From assembly GCA_963971405.1 (NCBI GenBank), contig OZ020488.1:20045089-20109088 (forward strand): a stretch of DNA of 64,000 bases. Reading direction: 5' to 3'. Position numbers and translations under genes: made by a program. The stretch's first letter is position 1; every line of letters begins with the position of its first letter. Below, in pieces: positions 35,355 to 44,550 of this stretch. The DNA comes from Psococerastis gibbosa (Eukaryota; Arthropoda; Insecta; Psocodea; Psocidae). Below the pieces are notes generated by a model that was not told the origin of the DNA, did no database searches, and was given only the letters and a program-made list of their open reading frames with translations.

Positions 35355-36124
35355 GTTGGGTCTTGTTTAGGCGCTGGTGAACGGAACTGGCGCTGGAACC
35401 GTGGCTGTGTGGCACGTTGTCCGTATCTGTCGGCGAACTGTGCCTGTAGAGCCGCGACGTTCTCTGTTAACGTCTTCAATAGGTCCACAGGGGCCATTGT
35501 GCACTCAAGAATCCGGTCACGTGTTGCTGAATTGATGGTGGCCATCTTTTCGGCGAGGTTCGCGACGTCACCTAGTGACAGGTGATCATGACCGATGATT
35601 GCCAATTGTATAGCGTGCGGGAGGCGAGACGTCCAAATGGTGCGTAAAACCGAGTCTGATATGGCTTTCTCTGCGAGGGCCCGCAGTCTCCGGAGAAAAG
35701 AGCTGGGAGTTTTGTCCCCTATGTCTTCCGACATTAGTAGCTGAATGCGACTGCTTGCTGGAAGACTCATTCGTTGGATTAACTGCGTTTTTAGCTCAGT
35801 GTATGGGTTTACTGGTACTGGGGCAGCTAACAAATCTGAGATCTCGCTGAGGGTACTTTGGTCGAGCGCTGAAAGGACGTGGTAATATTTCGTCGTTTCC
35901 ATTGTGACCCCAGCAAGTGCGAACTGAGCCTCCGCTTGAGTGAACCACAGTGCCGGTGACAGGTTGGCCGACTGTGTCCAGAAGGGTGGAAGCTTGACCG
36001 AGACTGCCATCGTACTAGCAGGGCCTGTCATCTTGGTTGTAGCCGTGGGTGTCGGTGTTGTGGCTGTAGCAGTTGTAGCTGTAGCGGTCGTAGCTGCAGC
36101 GGTTGTGGCTGTGGTCTGCGGCAT
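35264..36124 (-). CDS. gag: Gypsy gag structural protein
   Basis: 286-residue protein from an ATG at 36124. The first 30 residues are an Ala/Thr repeat ([18 protein letters not shown]). A capsid-like region follows (KLPPFW...[14 protein letters not shown]..., YHVLSAL, SRIQLLM), typical of arthropod Gypsy gag. Near the end is a CxxHx9CxxxC variant of a zinc knuckle ([18 protein letters not shown]), as found in many invertebrate Gypsy elements in place of a canonical CCHC. It overlaps pol by about 90 nt and pol lies in the -1 frame. Assembles the virus-like particle and binds the element RNA. Confidence 0.92.
   Translation of the reverse strand: MPQTTATTAAATTATATTATATTPTPTATTKMTGPASTMAVSVKLPPFWTQSANLSPALWFTQAEAQFALAGVTMETTKYYHVLSALDQSTLSEISDLLAAPVPVNPYTELKTQLIQRMSLPASSRIQLLMSEDIGDKTPSSFLRRLRALAEKAISDSVLRTIWTSRLPHAIQLAIIGHDHLSLGDVANLAEKMATINSATRDRILECTMAPVDLLKTLTENVAALQAQFADRYGQRATQPRFQRQFRSPAPKQDPTWCFYHQTYGRKARKCQQPCRFPKNDDRSQ
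35282..35288 (-). promoter_or_regulatory. Candidate -1 frameshift site (GAAAAAC)
   Basis: In the gag frame the minus strand reads CCG AAA AAC GAC near the end of gag; shifting back one base gives GAA AAA CGA in the pol frame. The heptamer GAAAAAC departs from the ideal XXXYYYZ at its first base only. The pol frame is closed upstream by a TAA near 35372, so a shift must occur between there and the gag stop. GTTTTTA near 35344-35350 is a weaker alternative. No downstream pseudoknot was evaluated. Confidence 0.45.
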
Positions 36125-36206
36125 CTTGCAGGTTGTGGCTGTGCTGCTGCGGTGAATGTAGCTGCTCCGGGGTGGTTTCCACCGCCTATGGCCGGATGAG
36201 ACGTTC

Positions 36207-36478
36207 TGGAGGCTGGAACTGGAACTGGAACGGGCTGGAACTGGCTGGAAGCTGGAACTGGCTGGAACTGGAACTGGCTGGAAGCTGGAAGCTGGAACTG
36301 GCTGGAACTGGAGCTGGCTGGAACTGGAGCTGGCTGGAACTGGAGCTGGCTGGAACTGGAACTGGCTGGAACTGGAGCTGGCTGGAACTGGCTGGAACTG
36401 GCTGGAATTGGCTGGAACTGGAATTGGCTGGAACTGGAACTGGCTGGAACTGGCTGGAACTGGAGCTGGAACTGGAAT
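36207..36478 (-). repeat. CTGGAA-type minisatellite in the Gypsy leader
   Basis: About 270 bp of units built from CTGGAA, CTGGAG and CTGGCTGGAA, lying between the 5' LTR/primer site and the gag start. On the element strand this reads CCAGTTCCAG and is open in two frames coding for QFQP/PASS-like repeats. Those frames are not the gag frame, so they are probably incidental. The array looks young because unit variation is limited to A/G and spacing changes. Confidence 0.9.
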
Positions 36479-36495
36479 CTGGAAGGCTGCTTGTT

Positions 36496-36515
36496 CCGTT
36501 GTCGAGGGTCACCAA
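36496..36515 (-). other. Primer-binding site
   Basis: Directly inside the 5' LTR the minus strand reads TTGGTGACCCTCGACAACGG. The TGG after one spacer base complements a tRNA 3' CCA, so the primer tRNA should end ...GGGTCACCA. I do not assign the tRNA isotype. Confidence 0.75.
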
Positions 36516-36902
36516 TGTAGCTTGTCGAAGGACGATGCAATTGAATAGGCAGTGTAGACTTGAATTGGTTTGTATTGCAGTGCTTCGACTCAAGTTAGAG
36601 TAATTTAACACACAGTGGTTACAATATGAGCTGTGAGACGAGAACGATACATGCTTACAATTAATATTGAATTTGATCCAGCCTGCTTCCATATAGAAAA
36701 ACCAACTCTGTGTCCACAGCTAAAGGAGCTGATGAGACACAGAGGGTAGATTAAAGATATTATTGAATAAGAGAAATAAATACGTAAAAGGAAGATTGAG
36801 GAATATTGAATTATCTGAATGTGAACAGCGCCATCTACCGGGAAAAAGGTGAAGCTGGAAGCAGACTGGTTATTACACATGTGGGACTAAGTGGTCCCCA
36901 CA
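36516..36902 (-). repeat. 5' LTR of the Gypsy element
   Basis: 387 bp, identical by eye to 31693-32079 over its full length, with TG...CA ends. It should contain the element promoter driving minus-strand transcription, opposite to the host gene. Confidence 0.95.
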
Positions 36903-37650
36903 CCCTCATCACCCAAACGTCGAAAAAACAGCATACCCCTCATTTCTGTCGTATGCAGTTGAATAAGTTCTGAATAAATTGAGTTCTGATGAAATGTGTA
37001 CGACAGCAAAGCTTTGTCTGGAGAAAACAAAAACGTTGCAGGGCTACACTTATTTTTCATATTATTATCATGCAATTAATGACAGTGCGTATGGGTTCAT
37101 TTGGAAATAAGATTTTTTTTTAACATTGGATGACAAATATTACACGTATTATTTAATTTATTTTCCGGGGTAGGCAAACGCATCTGGGGCCAAAATATTC
37201 GAGGGAAACCTTCCCTGCTCTTGAGTCTCATATATAATACACAACGAAACATAACAAAACGAAAAACAGCGCATTGTTCGACACTTTTTCGTTATTTATT
37301 TTATGGAGTCAAAGAGTCTAGAGCGAAGCGCTCTGCTCCAAATCTTGCCATTCGAAAATTCAAAGCTGAGAATCGGATTTACCAATACTGACTCTCACCC
37401 TGGGGAGTCATTTGGGGAGTCAATTGCCCGCCTTCTTTGCGATTGAGAAAAATACGACATTGACCCTGACTAACGACAAATCCGTCACTGCCTTGTTTGA
37501 AAAATCTACCTTATTTTCATCTCCCTCCCCCCTGAAGAATATTAAATGGCGCCCCTGCACTTACCTTCTATAAAAATGAGGAAGGTGCGTCACAGAGATA
37601 GCAACAAGTTGATGTCAATTGGTGAAGGCTAATGGCAATGGTGTAATATG

Positions 37651-37953
37651 ATTTAACAAAGGGTTAGTTGCACTTACATTGTCTGTTGTGTTAGTATTCA
37701 TTAGAGGCAGGGGCTTCGTAGTCTTGCATTTCATAACTCAGAGATGAAAACAAGAGCATTGGGTCGATTCTCCATGAACCATCAGTTCTTATCAGGCCTA
37801 AGCCTGATGATGGGAGTAGCACCTACCTTCGAAACGTCGCCTCCTTCCCCTGACAACGGGCTCCGCCCTTATTGTTCGATGACTATGAGGCCTCCGCCTC
37901 TAATGACTACTAACACAACAAGCAATGTAAGTCCAATTAACCCTTTGTTAAAT
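37651..37953. mobile_element. Palindromic element with CTGATGAT/GAAACGT hairpin
   Basis: Left arm ATTTAACAAAGGGTTAGTTG pairs with right arm CAATTAACCCTTTGTTAAAT, and pairing extends about 75 bp inward (ACTTACATTG, GTTGTGTTAGTA, CATTAGAGGC). The unique centre contains CCTGATGATGGGAGTAGCAC followed by CTACCTTCGAAACGTCGCC. This is the same order of conserved blocks as the 6091 family although the arms are unrelated. No coding capacity: the open frame across it is arm plus centre. Confidence 0.78.
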
Positions 37954-38223
37954 AATACAAGTAGGTGGATAATTTATGTAAGATACGATATTTATGTATG
38001 ATCGTTCATGTACTTTGGTATGGAAACATATAGTACCTATGCCATTGCGGTGCTGAAGGAAAACACATGGCCTCAGACTAAGCTTTTTAAAACTGGAGAT
38101 TGGCGTGGCAATGACTGTGAGCGTGCTAGATTGCTTAATGCCCAAGTTGAACCATGTTTTCAACATTTCTTTGACAGCTTTGGAGTCAAATTTGATTGAA
38201 CTCCAGGATGTATGCTTGACGTT

Positions 38224-38427
38224 GATGAAGCAGTAGAATCCGGGATGATAGGTTGTTCTGCAACCGTACTCCCAAACGTTTCATCTAAATCTGCGGTCCA
38301 CATCTTCAGTGGAAGTGCGTAGACTTCTATGTCAACGCAATTTCACTTAAGATGTTGACGAAGCGTTCGGTTGTACGTTTTCAGAACGATCTAATCGAAC
38401 CTATCACCCCGGAGTCTACTGCTTCAT
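38224..38427. repeat. Diverged relative of the 6091 palindromic element
   Basis: GATGAAGCAGTAGAATCCGG on the left pairs with GGAGTCTACTGCTTCAT on the right. Two degraded hairpin units lie inside (inverse CTGAAGATGTGGACCGCAG, and TAAGATGTTGACGAAGCG). It lies about 100 bp upstream of receptor exon B. Clearly older than the 6091 copy. Confidence 0.7.
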
Positions 38428-38525
38428 TATGTAACTCAGGCCGCGATAGCCACTGTAATTACATGCTTTACGTTTTTCAGTGTTGAACCAACTTCCTAAA
38501 TCAAAATCGAATTCTTGGTTTGCAG

Positions 38526-38739
38526 CTCACAGACGAATGCGGACTGTAACCAACTACTTTTTGGTAAATTTGAGCGTGTCGGATCTCCTCATGTCACTGC
38601 TCAACTGCATTTGTAACTTCATCTTCATGCTCAACTCGGATTGGCCCTTCGGTCCCATCTACTGCACCCTCAATAATTTTGTCTCGTCCACCACAGTAGC
38701 TGCTAATGTTTTTACGCTCATGGCTATTTCACTCGACAG
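38526..38739 (+). CDS. Tachykinin/natalisin-type receptor exon (TM2-TM3)
   Basis: Acceptor TTGCAG at 38520-38525. The first two bases complete an Ala codon from exon A, giving AHRRMRTVTNYFLVNLSVSD. TM2 has the conserved NLSVSDLL Asp. Extracellular loop 1 contains NSDWPFGPIYC with the conserved disulfide Cys, and TM3 ends AISLDR, the start of the DRY motif. The donor GTAAGT begins at 38740 within the Arg codon (phase 2). The RMRTVTNYF motif is diagnostic of arthropod tachykinin-family receptors. LNCICNFIFML and YCTLNNFV resemble the TkR86C/natalisin receptor branch more than the TkR99D branch, an impression that needs a tree. The exon is intact and clearly under coding constraint. Confidence 0.94.
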
Positions 38740-38997
38740 GTAAGTTTAATTTTGATTTGTTACATTGATATGAGACGGTCGAAACGGTACGTTTCTCACA
38801 ACCTTTTGTCTGCCCAGTTTGCACGTTGCAGATGAAACGTTGCGTATGGGATAGAAAAATTTTACATTTTTCAAGACGGATTGGAGACGGTGCAGTTGGA
38901 GCGGTGGAGCGTGCATGTAAGGCGAGCATTACACTCAACAAATCATTAGAATGTATTAAAAACTTCGCTGAAATGTATAGGAAGCTGAGAACAAATA

Positions 38998-39037
38998 AGT
39001 TGGACTAGTATGAGCTAATGCTCATACTAGTCCAACT
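38998..39037. other. Perfect 18-bp hairpin
   Basis: AGTTGGACTAGTATGAGC, loop TAAT, then the exact reverse complement GCTCATACTAGTCCAACT. It lies 259 bp downstream of the exon B donor. Too short and unflanked to call a transposon; it has no run of T after it on either strand. Confidence 0.9.
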
Positions 39038-40123
39038 ATCTGCTATCAACGCAGTCAAAGAAAATAATTATCTTGTCACGTTGGAATTCAAATGTTTTAT
39101 TTTCTTTGTTCAAATTTTTACTTATTAAGAAGATAGAACATGCTATATAAAATGATGCGCGTTTTTTTTTTTACACTTAAATAATTAGCAAGCATTACAC
39201 TCGCAATAACCCCACGCTCCGCCACTGTGCAGTTAACGTGAAAACTGAGCTCGAGAGCATATAGTTGATTATTCCCATAGCAAAACTCGCCTTATCCACT
39301 TTTTATCGAAATTGAGTTAAACATGCCAATCGAATCCTCTGCCAGAGTTGTACAAGTGTGCATAGCTATGATCGTCACGTTGGAGCAAAACAGATTCTAT
39401 CCCGTCTGCATAAAATCGTGAATCACAGCAAAACTCGTCTGCTATATGTTCTTTCCCTGCACAACGTGCCTTCTCCAAGCGGCCAATATAGGTGATTCTT
39501 ATTCCGAGCCATGTGACAGCACAGCCAAAGAACCAATAGGGCTGACGCTGATGCATTCAAAACATTATTGGAAGGGAGGGAAACGATTTATTGGCTCTCC
39601 TGGAAAAAATAATGCAAAACTGGAGAAGACGAGGTTTGCAATGGGACCTCTCAGTTTTCCATAGATTGCGGGGACATGTTGAAACATGTTGACGGTAGCT
39701 CCGTTTTCCGACTCAGTTTGTCCACTGAAAGTGGGCATGGCGCGATATGCAGTGTCACTAATTCCAATAAATAATTGTACGTCCTAGGTCCATTCTCAAG
39801 TTTATCATGATTAATGATAGAATCCATGACAACTAGTTTTAAAAATCGCATAGGTATTTTCCATTACATTGTTTGCACATCTATTGATTCTGCCTAGGGT
39901 ATACTATGCACAGTGCATACTGTACATAACATAGTATTGACTATATTCTCTGTGCATTGATAATACATTATATTTGATGTGTAGTGATACAGCACATGCT
40001 TTGTGCACATGCTTTGTGCTGTATCCTATATCCTGTCAATAGCCCCTAACTTGTCCACTCTACCAGAGAATTGCCTCCAGGACAGAGGTTGCACTCACAG
40101 CACAGTCAAAGTTTCAGTACATT

Positions 40124-40423
40124 GTAGCCGGCCGCCATACCAAGTTGAATCCAGCGGACCAGAGCAGGTTCAAAGCTGCAGATAACTTGGTCGTGTGCAC
40201 ACAGTGCCGGTAGGGAAACATGGTAGGGCTTGTCCTGGTCACCTCCGAAGTAATCGTGTGACTTCACTGTGTTTCCCAAGTGGTTCGGAATCCACTATAA
40301 TCAGGAGGTCCACTGTCTTATGGGCTGGCATAGGACAGTCAAGTCGGGGTCGCTCTATGGGCCCAAATATGAGGTCTAAGTCGTTATTAACCCGACGAAC
40401 ACTACTACTACTACGACTATTAC
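40124..40423 (+). mobile_element. Full-length SINE with ACT-repeat tail, 11-bp TSD
   Basis: 300-bp copy closely similar to 4347-4587, beginning AGCCGGCCGCCATACCAAG with B-box-like GGTTCAAAGCT and ending ACTACTACTACTACGACTA. The target repeat TTCAGTACATT lies at 40113-40123 and 40424-40434. It carries about 60 bp near the 3' end (AGTCAAGTCGGGGTCGC..., AACCCGACGAAC) that the 4347 copy replaces with a different segment, so two subfamilies exist. Confidence 0.9.
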
Positions 40424-40642
40424 TTCAGTACATTATTATTTTCCACTTTAATAAAAATACCTTTATATTGTAGTTCTCAGTCTGATTCTATCGAATCTAC
40501 AATACAGACAAAGCCTTGCAACAGGCTTCCCTGTCAATTCAGCTCCGTGGCCAGAAAGGAAAAAGTAAAATTGCCAAAATTTGACACATTTGGACAATCA
40601 TTCGCACTATAAAGTCTATAATCACAAACGAACCGGAGTTAC

Positions 40643-40817
40643 GTGATGAAGCAGTAGAATCCGAGATGATAGGTCGTTCTGAACTTCCAAACGTTTCGTC
40701 AACATCTGCGGTTGACATCTTCAGTGGAACAGCTTAGACTTTTTTAAGATTGTATCTCGGAGGCTCAGTAGCAACATGCTGATTTCAGAACGACCTATGT
40801 TTCTACTGCTTCATCAC
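40643..40817. mobile_element. Palindromic element of the 6091 family, partial
   Basis: GTGATGAAGCAGTAGAATCC at the left end pairs with the right end TCTACTGCTTCATCAC. GATAGGTCGTTCTGAA pairs with TTCAGAACGACCTAT. One hairpin unit is complete (inverse CTGAAGATGTCAACCGCAG, then GTTGACGAAACGTTTGG); the second has been replaced by unrelated sequence. Confidence 0.75.
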
Positions 40818-40991
40818 AATCATTCGTATTGTTTAATTATTCTTAACAATCGTCACACGTGACAAACATACTCGTACTGTACCCACTATTTACAGTATTG
40901 CCATATTTTATTGATTCAAGACATCCATTTTTATTTATTTTCTATGTTAAAAAATTGTTAATAGCGTACCCATTATTTAGTGAATATATAT

Positions 40992-41117
40992 CAGATTGAC
41001 CTCTTCAGTGGCCTCTATAGGTTAGTACCAGAGTTGAGTTACGATGCGTCTCCGATAGCACGCACGGAGTGTAGAGACTCGCACAAGGAAATGCGCACCT
41101 TTCCACCGAAGCCGAAC
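40992..41117 (+). repeat. Dispersed repeat R, second copy
   Basis: CAGATTGACCTCTTCAGTGGC, ACGATGCGTCTCCGATAG and CCACCGAAGCCG match 13645-13808 in the same orientation. The AAAGGTTAATCGCATAC end is missing here. Confidence 0.68.
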
Positions 41118-41560
41118 TAGAATACATTTTTTGTAGGATAATATTCATTTGGAATAAATGTAGTTTGTCATTTGATATGGCAAGCCTAGATTCGTTATTA
41201 TTAAGGGGGATCATTCGTCTCCGTATCGTAGCTATTTAATGTCCGCCACAAACACCCTTACCAATGCCTATCCGTTGCATACATGAGTTTCACGTTCTGG
41301 GAGGTCCTTGGCCACCATCCCAGCTCTTATGTACACTACTGTTGATCATATCAAACAGGGTGCACATGGTACAATTTTCTCTATTGACATCAACAAAACC
41401 TAAGTTCACCATTAAATATGAAACAAATAACCCCAAACTGTTATAGATAGCCCCCGGGTAACCTTGTTGGCCAGTGCGCTCCCTATAGCAGTTTGCCGAA
41501 CCACACTCAGCACCATACTATGCTGTATTATCAAAGAACCGGTCCGAGTTTACTCGAACA

Positions 41561-42399
41561 TGCTTTCCAATTTATCAAAATTAGTAGATAGAGAAAATTA
41601 GTAATTTCATGTTAAATAATTTTCCTATGGATAAATTTCTGATATCTCGGGGGGGGGGGGGAGGGGAGGGGGTTGTCCACCTGACGTCACTGGAGGTGAG
41701 GTAAATTCTAGATAGGTCAGACCAACACATTACCACACAGCAATACTGGCAGGGCACGCAATGCATTTGAGCGTGAATTTTCTATAATTTTTTTCAAAAA
41801 AACATTTTTTTTTTACAAAACCAAATGCTTTTCTGGGAAATCAACCTGTCCGGTTTCGTTACTCAATTTAACACCTAAAACATGCCTGAAGGTAGAAATC
41901 ATCGATGGAAAGGTTTCGCAGAAAAATTATTTTTTAGTCATTTTTCAATAAAATTTATTTTTTTTTATTTTTTTACCTCCAGAAGCAACCTATCAAGGGG
42001 CAAGCGACGCCCTGCATTTCTTTACCATTAATAACGACTACAATATATGTGAATTTAAAAGAAATCGTTGGAGCCGTTTCTGAGAAATAATTTTTTTAGA
42101 CGTTTTTTTGGAGTTTTTTTTAGAATAAAACCCCCCAAATTAAGTTAGCCCCAAATAAAACAAAATTTGCCGAGGTATGATTATTGTGTACCTACATGCC
42201 AAATTTCATCAAAATCGACCGAGTAGTTTGCCCGGAAATCGACGCACAGACAGACAGACATACAGACAGACAGACATTTCGTAAAAACCACTTTTTTGGG
42301 TTCCTGGGACCTCAAAACGTGTAAATCCGTTGAAATTTCGGAATCGAAAATTTCGACCATCACAAAGCTTTCCTTATACTACGTATACATTGGAAAGCA
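41561..42399 (+). mobile_element. TGCTTTCC-family element, 839-bp copy
   Basis: Inverted ends TGCTTTCCAATTTATC and ATACATTGGAAAGCA. Contains a 12-G run near 41650, the CCACCTGACGTCACTGG block, ACAGACAGACAGACATACAG and the right-end block CCTGGGACCTCAAAACGTG. It aligns along most of its length with the inverse of 21345-22176. The last 33 bp form the same terminal hairpin. Nothing inside resembles a transposase. Confidence 0.8.
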
Positions 42400-44204
42400 A
42401 TAAACTGGCAACAGGTAAACCCCGAAGGGTGTTTCATTTTGATTTAAAAAAAGAATTGTGTTTCTAAAGCAAGCTATGGTGAATGACTACAATTGTTATT
42501 TATTTCACGTACTCGTAATTTTATTACAGATGTAAGTTATACCCCGAGCCGGATATGTATGTGAAACGAGACCGGAATGAAAAATTTTAAGAGTCATCGA
42601 GGAACTTGGCTTTTAATAGCGCATTGATAATACAGATGCACAGTATTCAATATTTCAGTCGCAATGAATGATTCCGAACCCTCTCGGGCACTCTTAAAAA
42701 AAATAATTTTGATGTTCTTGGTTTAGTGGTATATGATATGTTATGTTATATGGTATGTTATTGAATATTTTTTTTCTCTGGGCGAGGGTCTTGCTTTGTC
42801 CATAGTGTAAATTAGCCCCACGTCTCAATCAAGAAGCACTTGCCTTGCCTTGCTTTTGGAACTAAACAGAGCCTATCTGTGCACCTAGTGAACATGTCAA
42901 CTACCTATCCGCAATAAGTTCTGGCAATTTTTATATTTTAAGCAGTAGAATTCTCACCCACCAATTTCGGAAAATAATTGATATCTAGATAATAATAAAG
43001 ATTTTTTAAGTGTTGTATAGGGTACCGTTGCAATTAAAAATAATTAATCCACCATCAATCCTACGAGTATTATAACCCCAACCGTTATGAATTTGACCCA
43101 CGAGTTCCTTTGTTTACTAAAGTGTGCTTTAAGAACAATGCAGGTTTGGGAGGGGGGGGGGCGAAGGATTTCCTCAGAGAAGACTGCTAGCAACAAACAG
43201 AGCTTCCTGCCTATTTCCCTTCGAGATATTTAGCTCAAAGCTGAAATTAAAACATAACCCGCGTTACTTGCGACATAATTGACTAATTCGTGCGTGCAAC
43301 TCGTTACGACAGTAAAATTCAACTAAGTTAAGTAATTTTTGGTGGGATTTGATTTTGTTCGTTTATTCGTTGAGCTAGTTTACTAATGTGCTACTTTTTT
43401 CTGTGAGTACAGTAGTTACAAAATTGGCAATTAGGTCATATGTACTGTATAATTTAATTTTCTATTATCGTGCTAAATGATCCCTCTCGAACGCAGTGAA
43501 CAATGTCACCTTAATAAGAAAATCTACCATTCTTAAATATTAGCGTATAGGTACTTAAAGCATATGTACCATAAAATTAAGCTATATCTTACGGCCTACA
43601 GTATAATAGACTGTCAGGCGCAATTGACAAATTCATAGCAGCTATCACGTCAATGATTTATTTTATGTCATAATACGAGTAATAATAGTGTTCAATGCAA
43701 AATCATTGCTTTTAGTCCAGCATCAAGTTGATTTGAGCTCTGAAGCCGGATTCTAATGATTTTTATTTTATTTTTGTACTATAATAGGTGACCTAGTTGC
43801 AACCATGGTACATTGCAGATGATAGTTACTACAGTCTCCATTGTGAAACCAAATGAAGCGTACAGAAGCCAAAGTGTAGAACTCAATTTGATACAAAAGC
43901 ACATGAAGTTGAGAAGCTTGTACTTTTTACATTGATGTTGATTCTTAAATAAATTTTATTCAGGAACTGAATATGCTACCGTTATACTGATATAAAATAG
44001 ATCAGCGTTTCCAATAGTCCTTATAGTGCAGTTATCTCGTCTTCTCCTTTATCTACCTTGTTAGTACCCACCAGAGTCGGATTTAGAACTTGCCTTATAT
44101 GCAGTACAAGTTAATAAGGGTGTTTCAGTCTGTACATACTATATAATATGGTTCAATAAGGAACATGGAAATACTGGAACCTACGTCTCATACAATCTCC
44201 AACT

Positions 44205-44550
44205 CCCATCAGACCTGAAAGTGAAAAAATGTCTGTTATGTGTACGGTCAACAATGTCAACCTACCTGCATGGGCGCCCTAGAAAAGAATATCTACAGCA
44301 AGTGATGAAGGATGTAGAGGTCAATACATATGTGGAACTGAAGAGGGAGTGGAGGCATCGATGCTACATGTTGCTGCCCACCACCCAGCCGGCTGTAACT
44401 TGAACAAGAAGACACGGTCATTGAAGCCAACGAACAAAGCAGTAGGATGCACAATGTTTTCAAATGGTCGGGTAGCAGGTTGCATAAAAAGCTCTGTGTT
44501 GCCACAAGCTATGGACATTGGACAATGGCTTGCAGCAGTTATCTTATAAT
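44205..44550 (+). other. Orphan open-frame island of unknown origin
   Basis: The stretch is less AT-rich than its surroundings. Overlapping short frames cross it, one reading LKVKKCLLCVRSTMSTYLHG and ending ...LPTTQPAVT, another reading MEASMLHVAAHHPAGCNLNK. I recognise no domain. It could be an exon-like remnant of a transposon or a retrocopy; no splice sites or poly-A tail support either. Confidence 0.2.

Larger units (their letters stand above)
31693..36902 (-). mobile_element. Complete Ty3/Gypsy LTR retrotransposon, 5210 bp
   Basis: Two 387-bp LTRs (31693-32079 and 36516-36902), identical by eye, start TG and end CA and enclose intact gag and pol on the minus strand. The order protease, RT, RNase H, integrase (integrase last) places it in Ty3/Gypsy. 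There is no envelope-like ORF. It inserted antisense into the large receptor intron. Identical LTRs and open frames point to a very recent insertion, potentially still competent. I could not find a target-site duplication: the flanks are ...ATAGACC on the left and CCCTCATC... on the right. Confidence 0.95.
2233..38525 (+). other. Receptor intron (36,293 bp), phase 1
   Basis: The donor CTAG|GTAAGT at 2232/2233 and acceptor GGTTTGCAG|CTCAC at 38525/38526 join in frame. The intron holds one complete LTR retrotransposon (31693-36902, antisense) and a mosaic of SINEs, MITEs and fold-back elements listed separately. I see nothing classifiable in these stretches: 6.3-7.7 kb, 10.25-12.38 kb, 16.0-17.67 kb, 18.06-19.13 kb, 19.5-21.3 kb, 22.5-23.3 kb, 23.7-24.6 kb, 28.9-30.8 kb and 30.9-31.7 kb. 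They contain AT-rich sequence with short homopolymers (for example G and C runs at 9.50-9.63 kb and 30.93-31.0 kb). Short open frames there lack recognisable motifs. Confidence 0.85.

Noticed and set aside
36028..36692. Long open frames (168-170 codons) through the CTGGAA array coding for QFQP/PASS repeats
   Set aside because: They exist because the repeat unit lacks stops in several frames. They are not in the gag frame, begin in LTR sequence and have no family resemblance.
36887..37075. Envelope-like ORF beside the Gypsy element
   Set aside because: The short frames near the right LTR lie outside the element and lack signal peptide, cleavage site or transmembrane features; pol runs to the polypurine tract, leaving no space for env.
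37744..38001. 85-codon Pro/Thr-rich frame, possible small secreted protein
   Set aside because: It runs from the centre into one arm of the 37651-37953 palindrome, has no signal peptide and ends in unrelated sequence.
28747..40817. CRISPR-like array from the recurring AACGTTTCGTCAACATCTGC units
   Set aside because: The units are dispersed over many kilobases, lie in palindromic elements and have no regular spacers; the DNA is eukaryotic.
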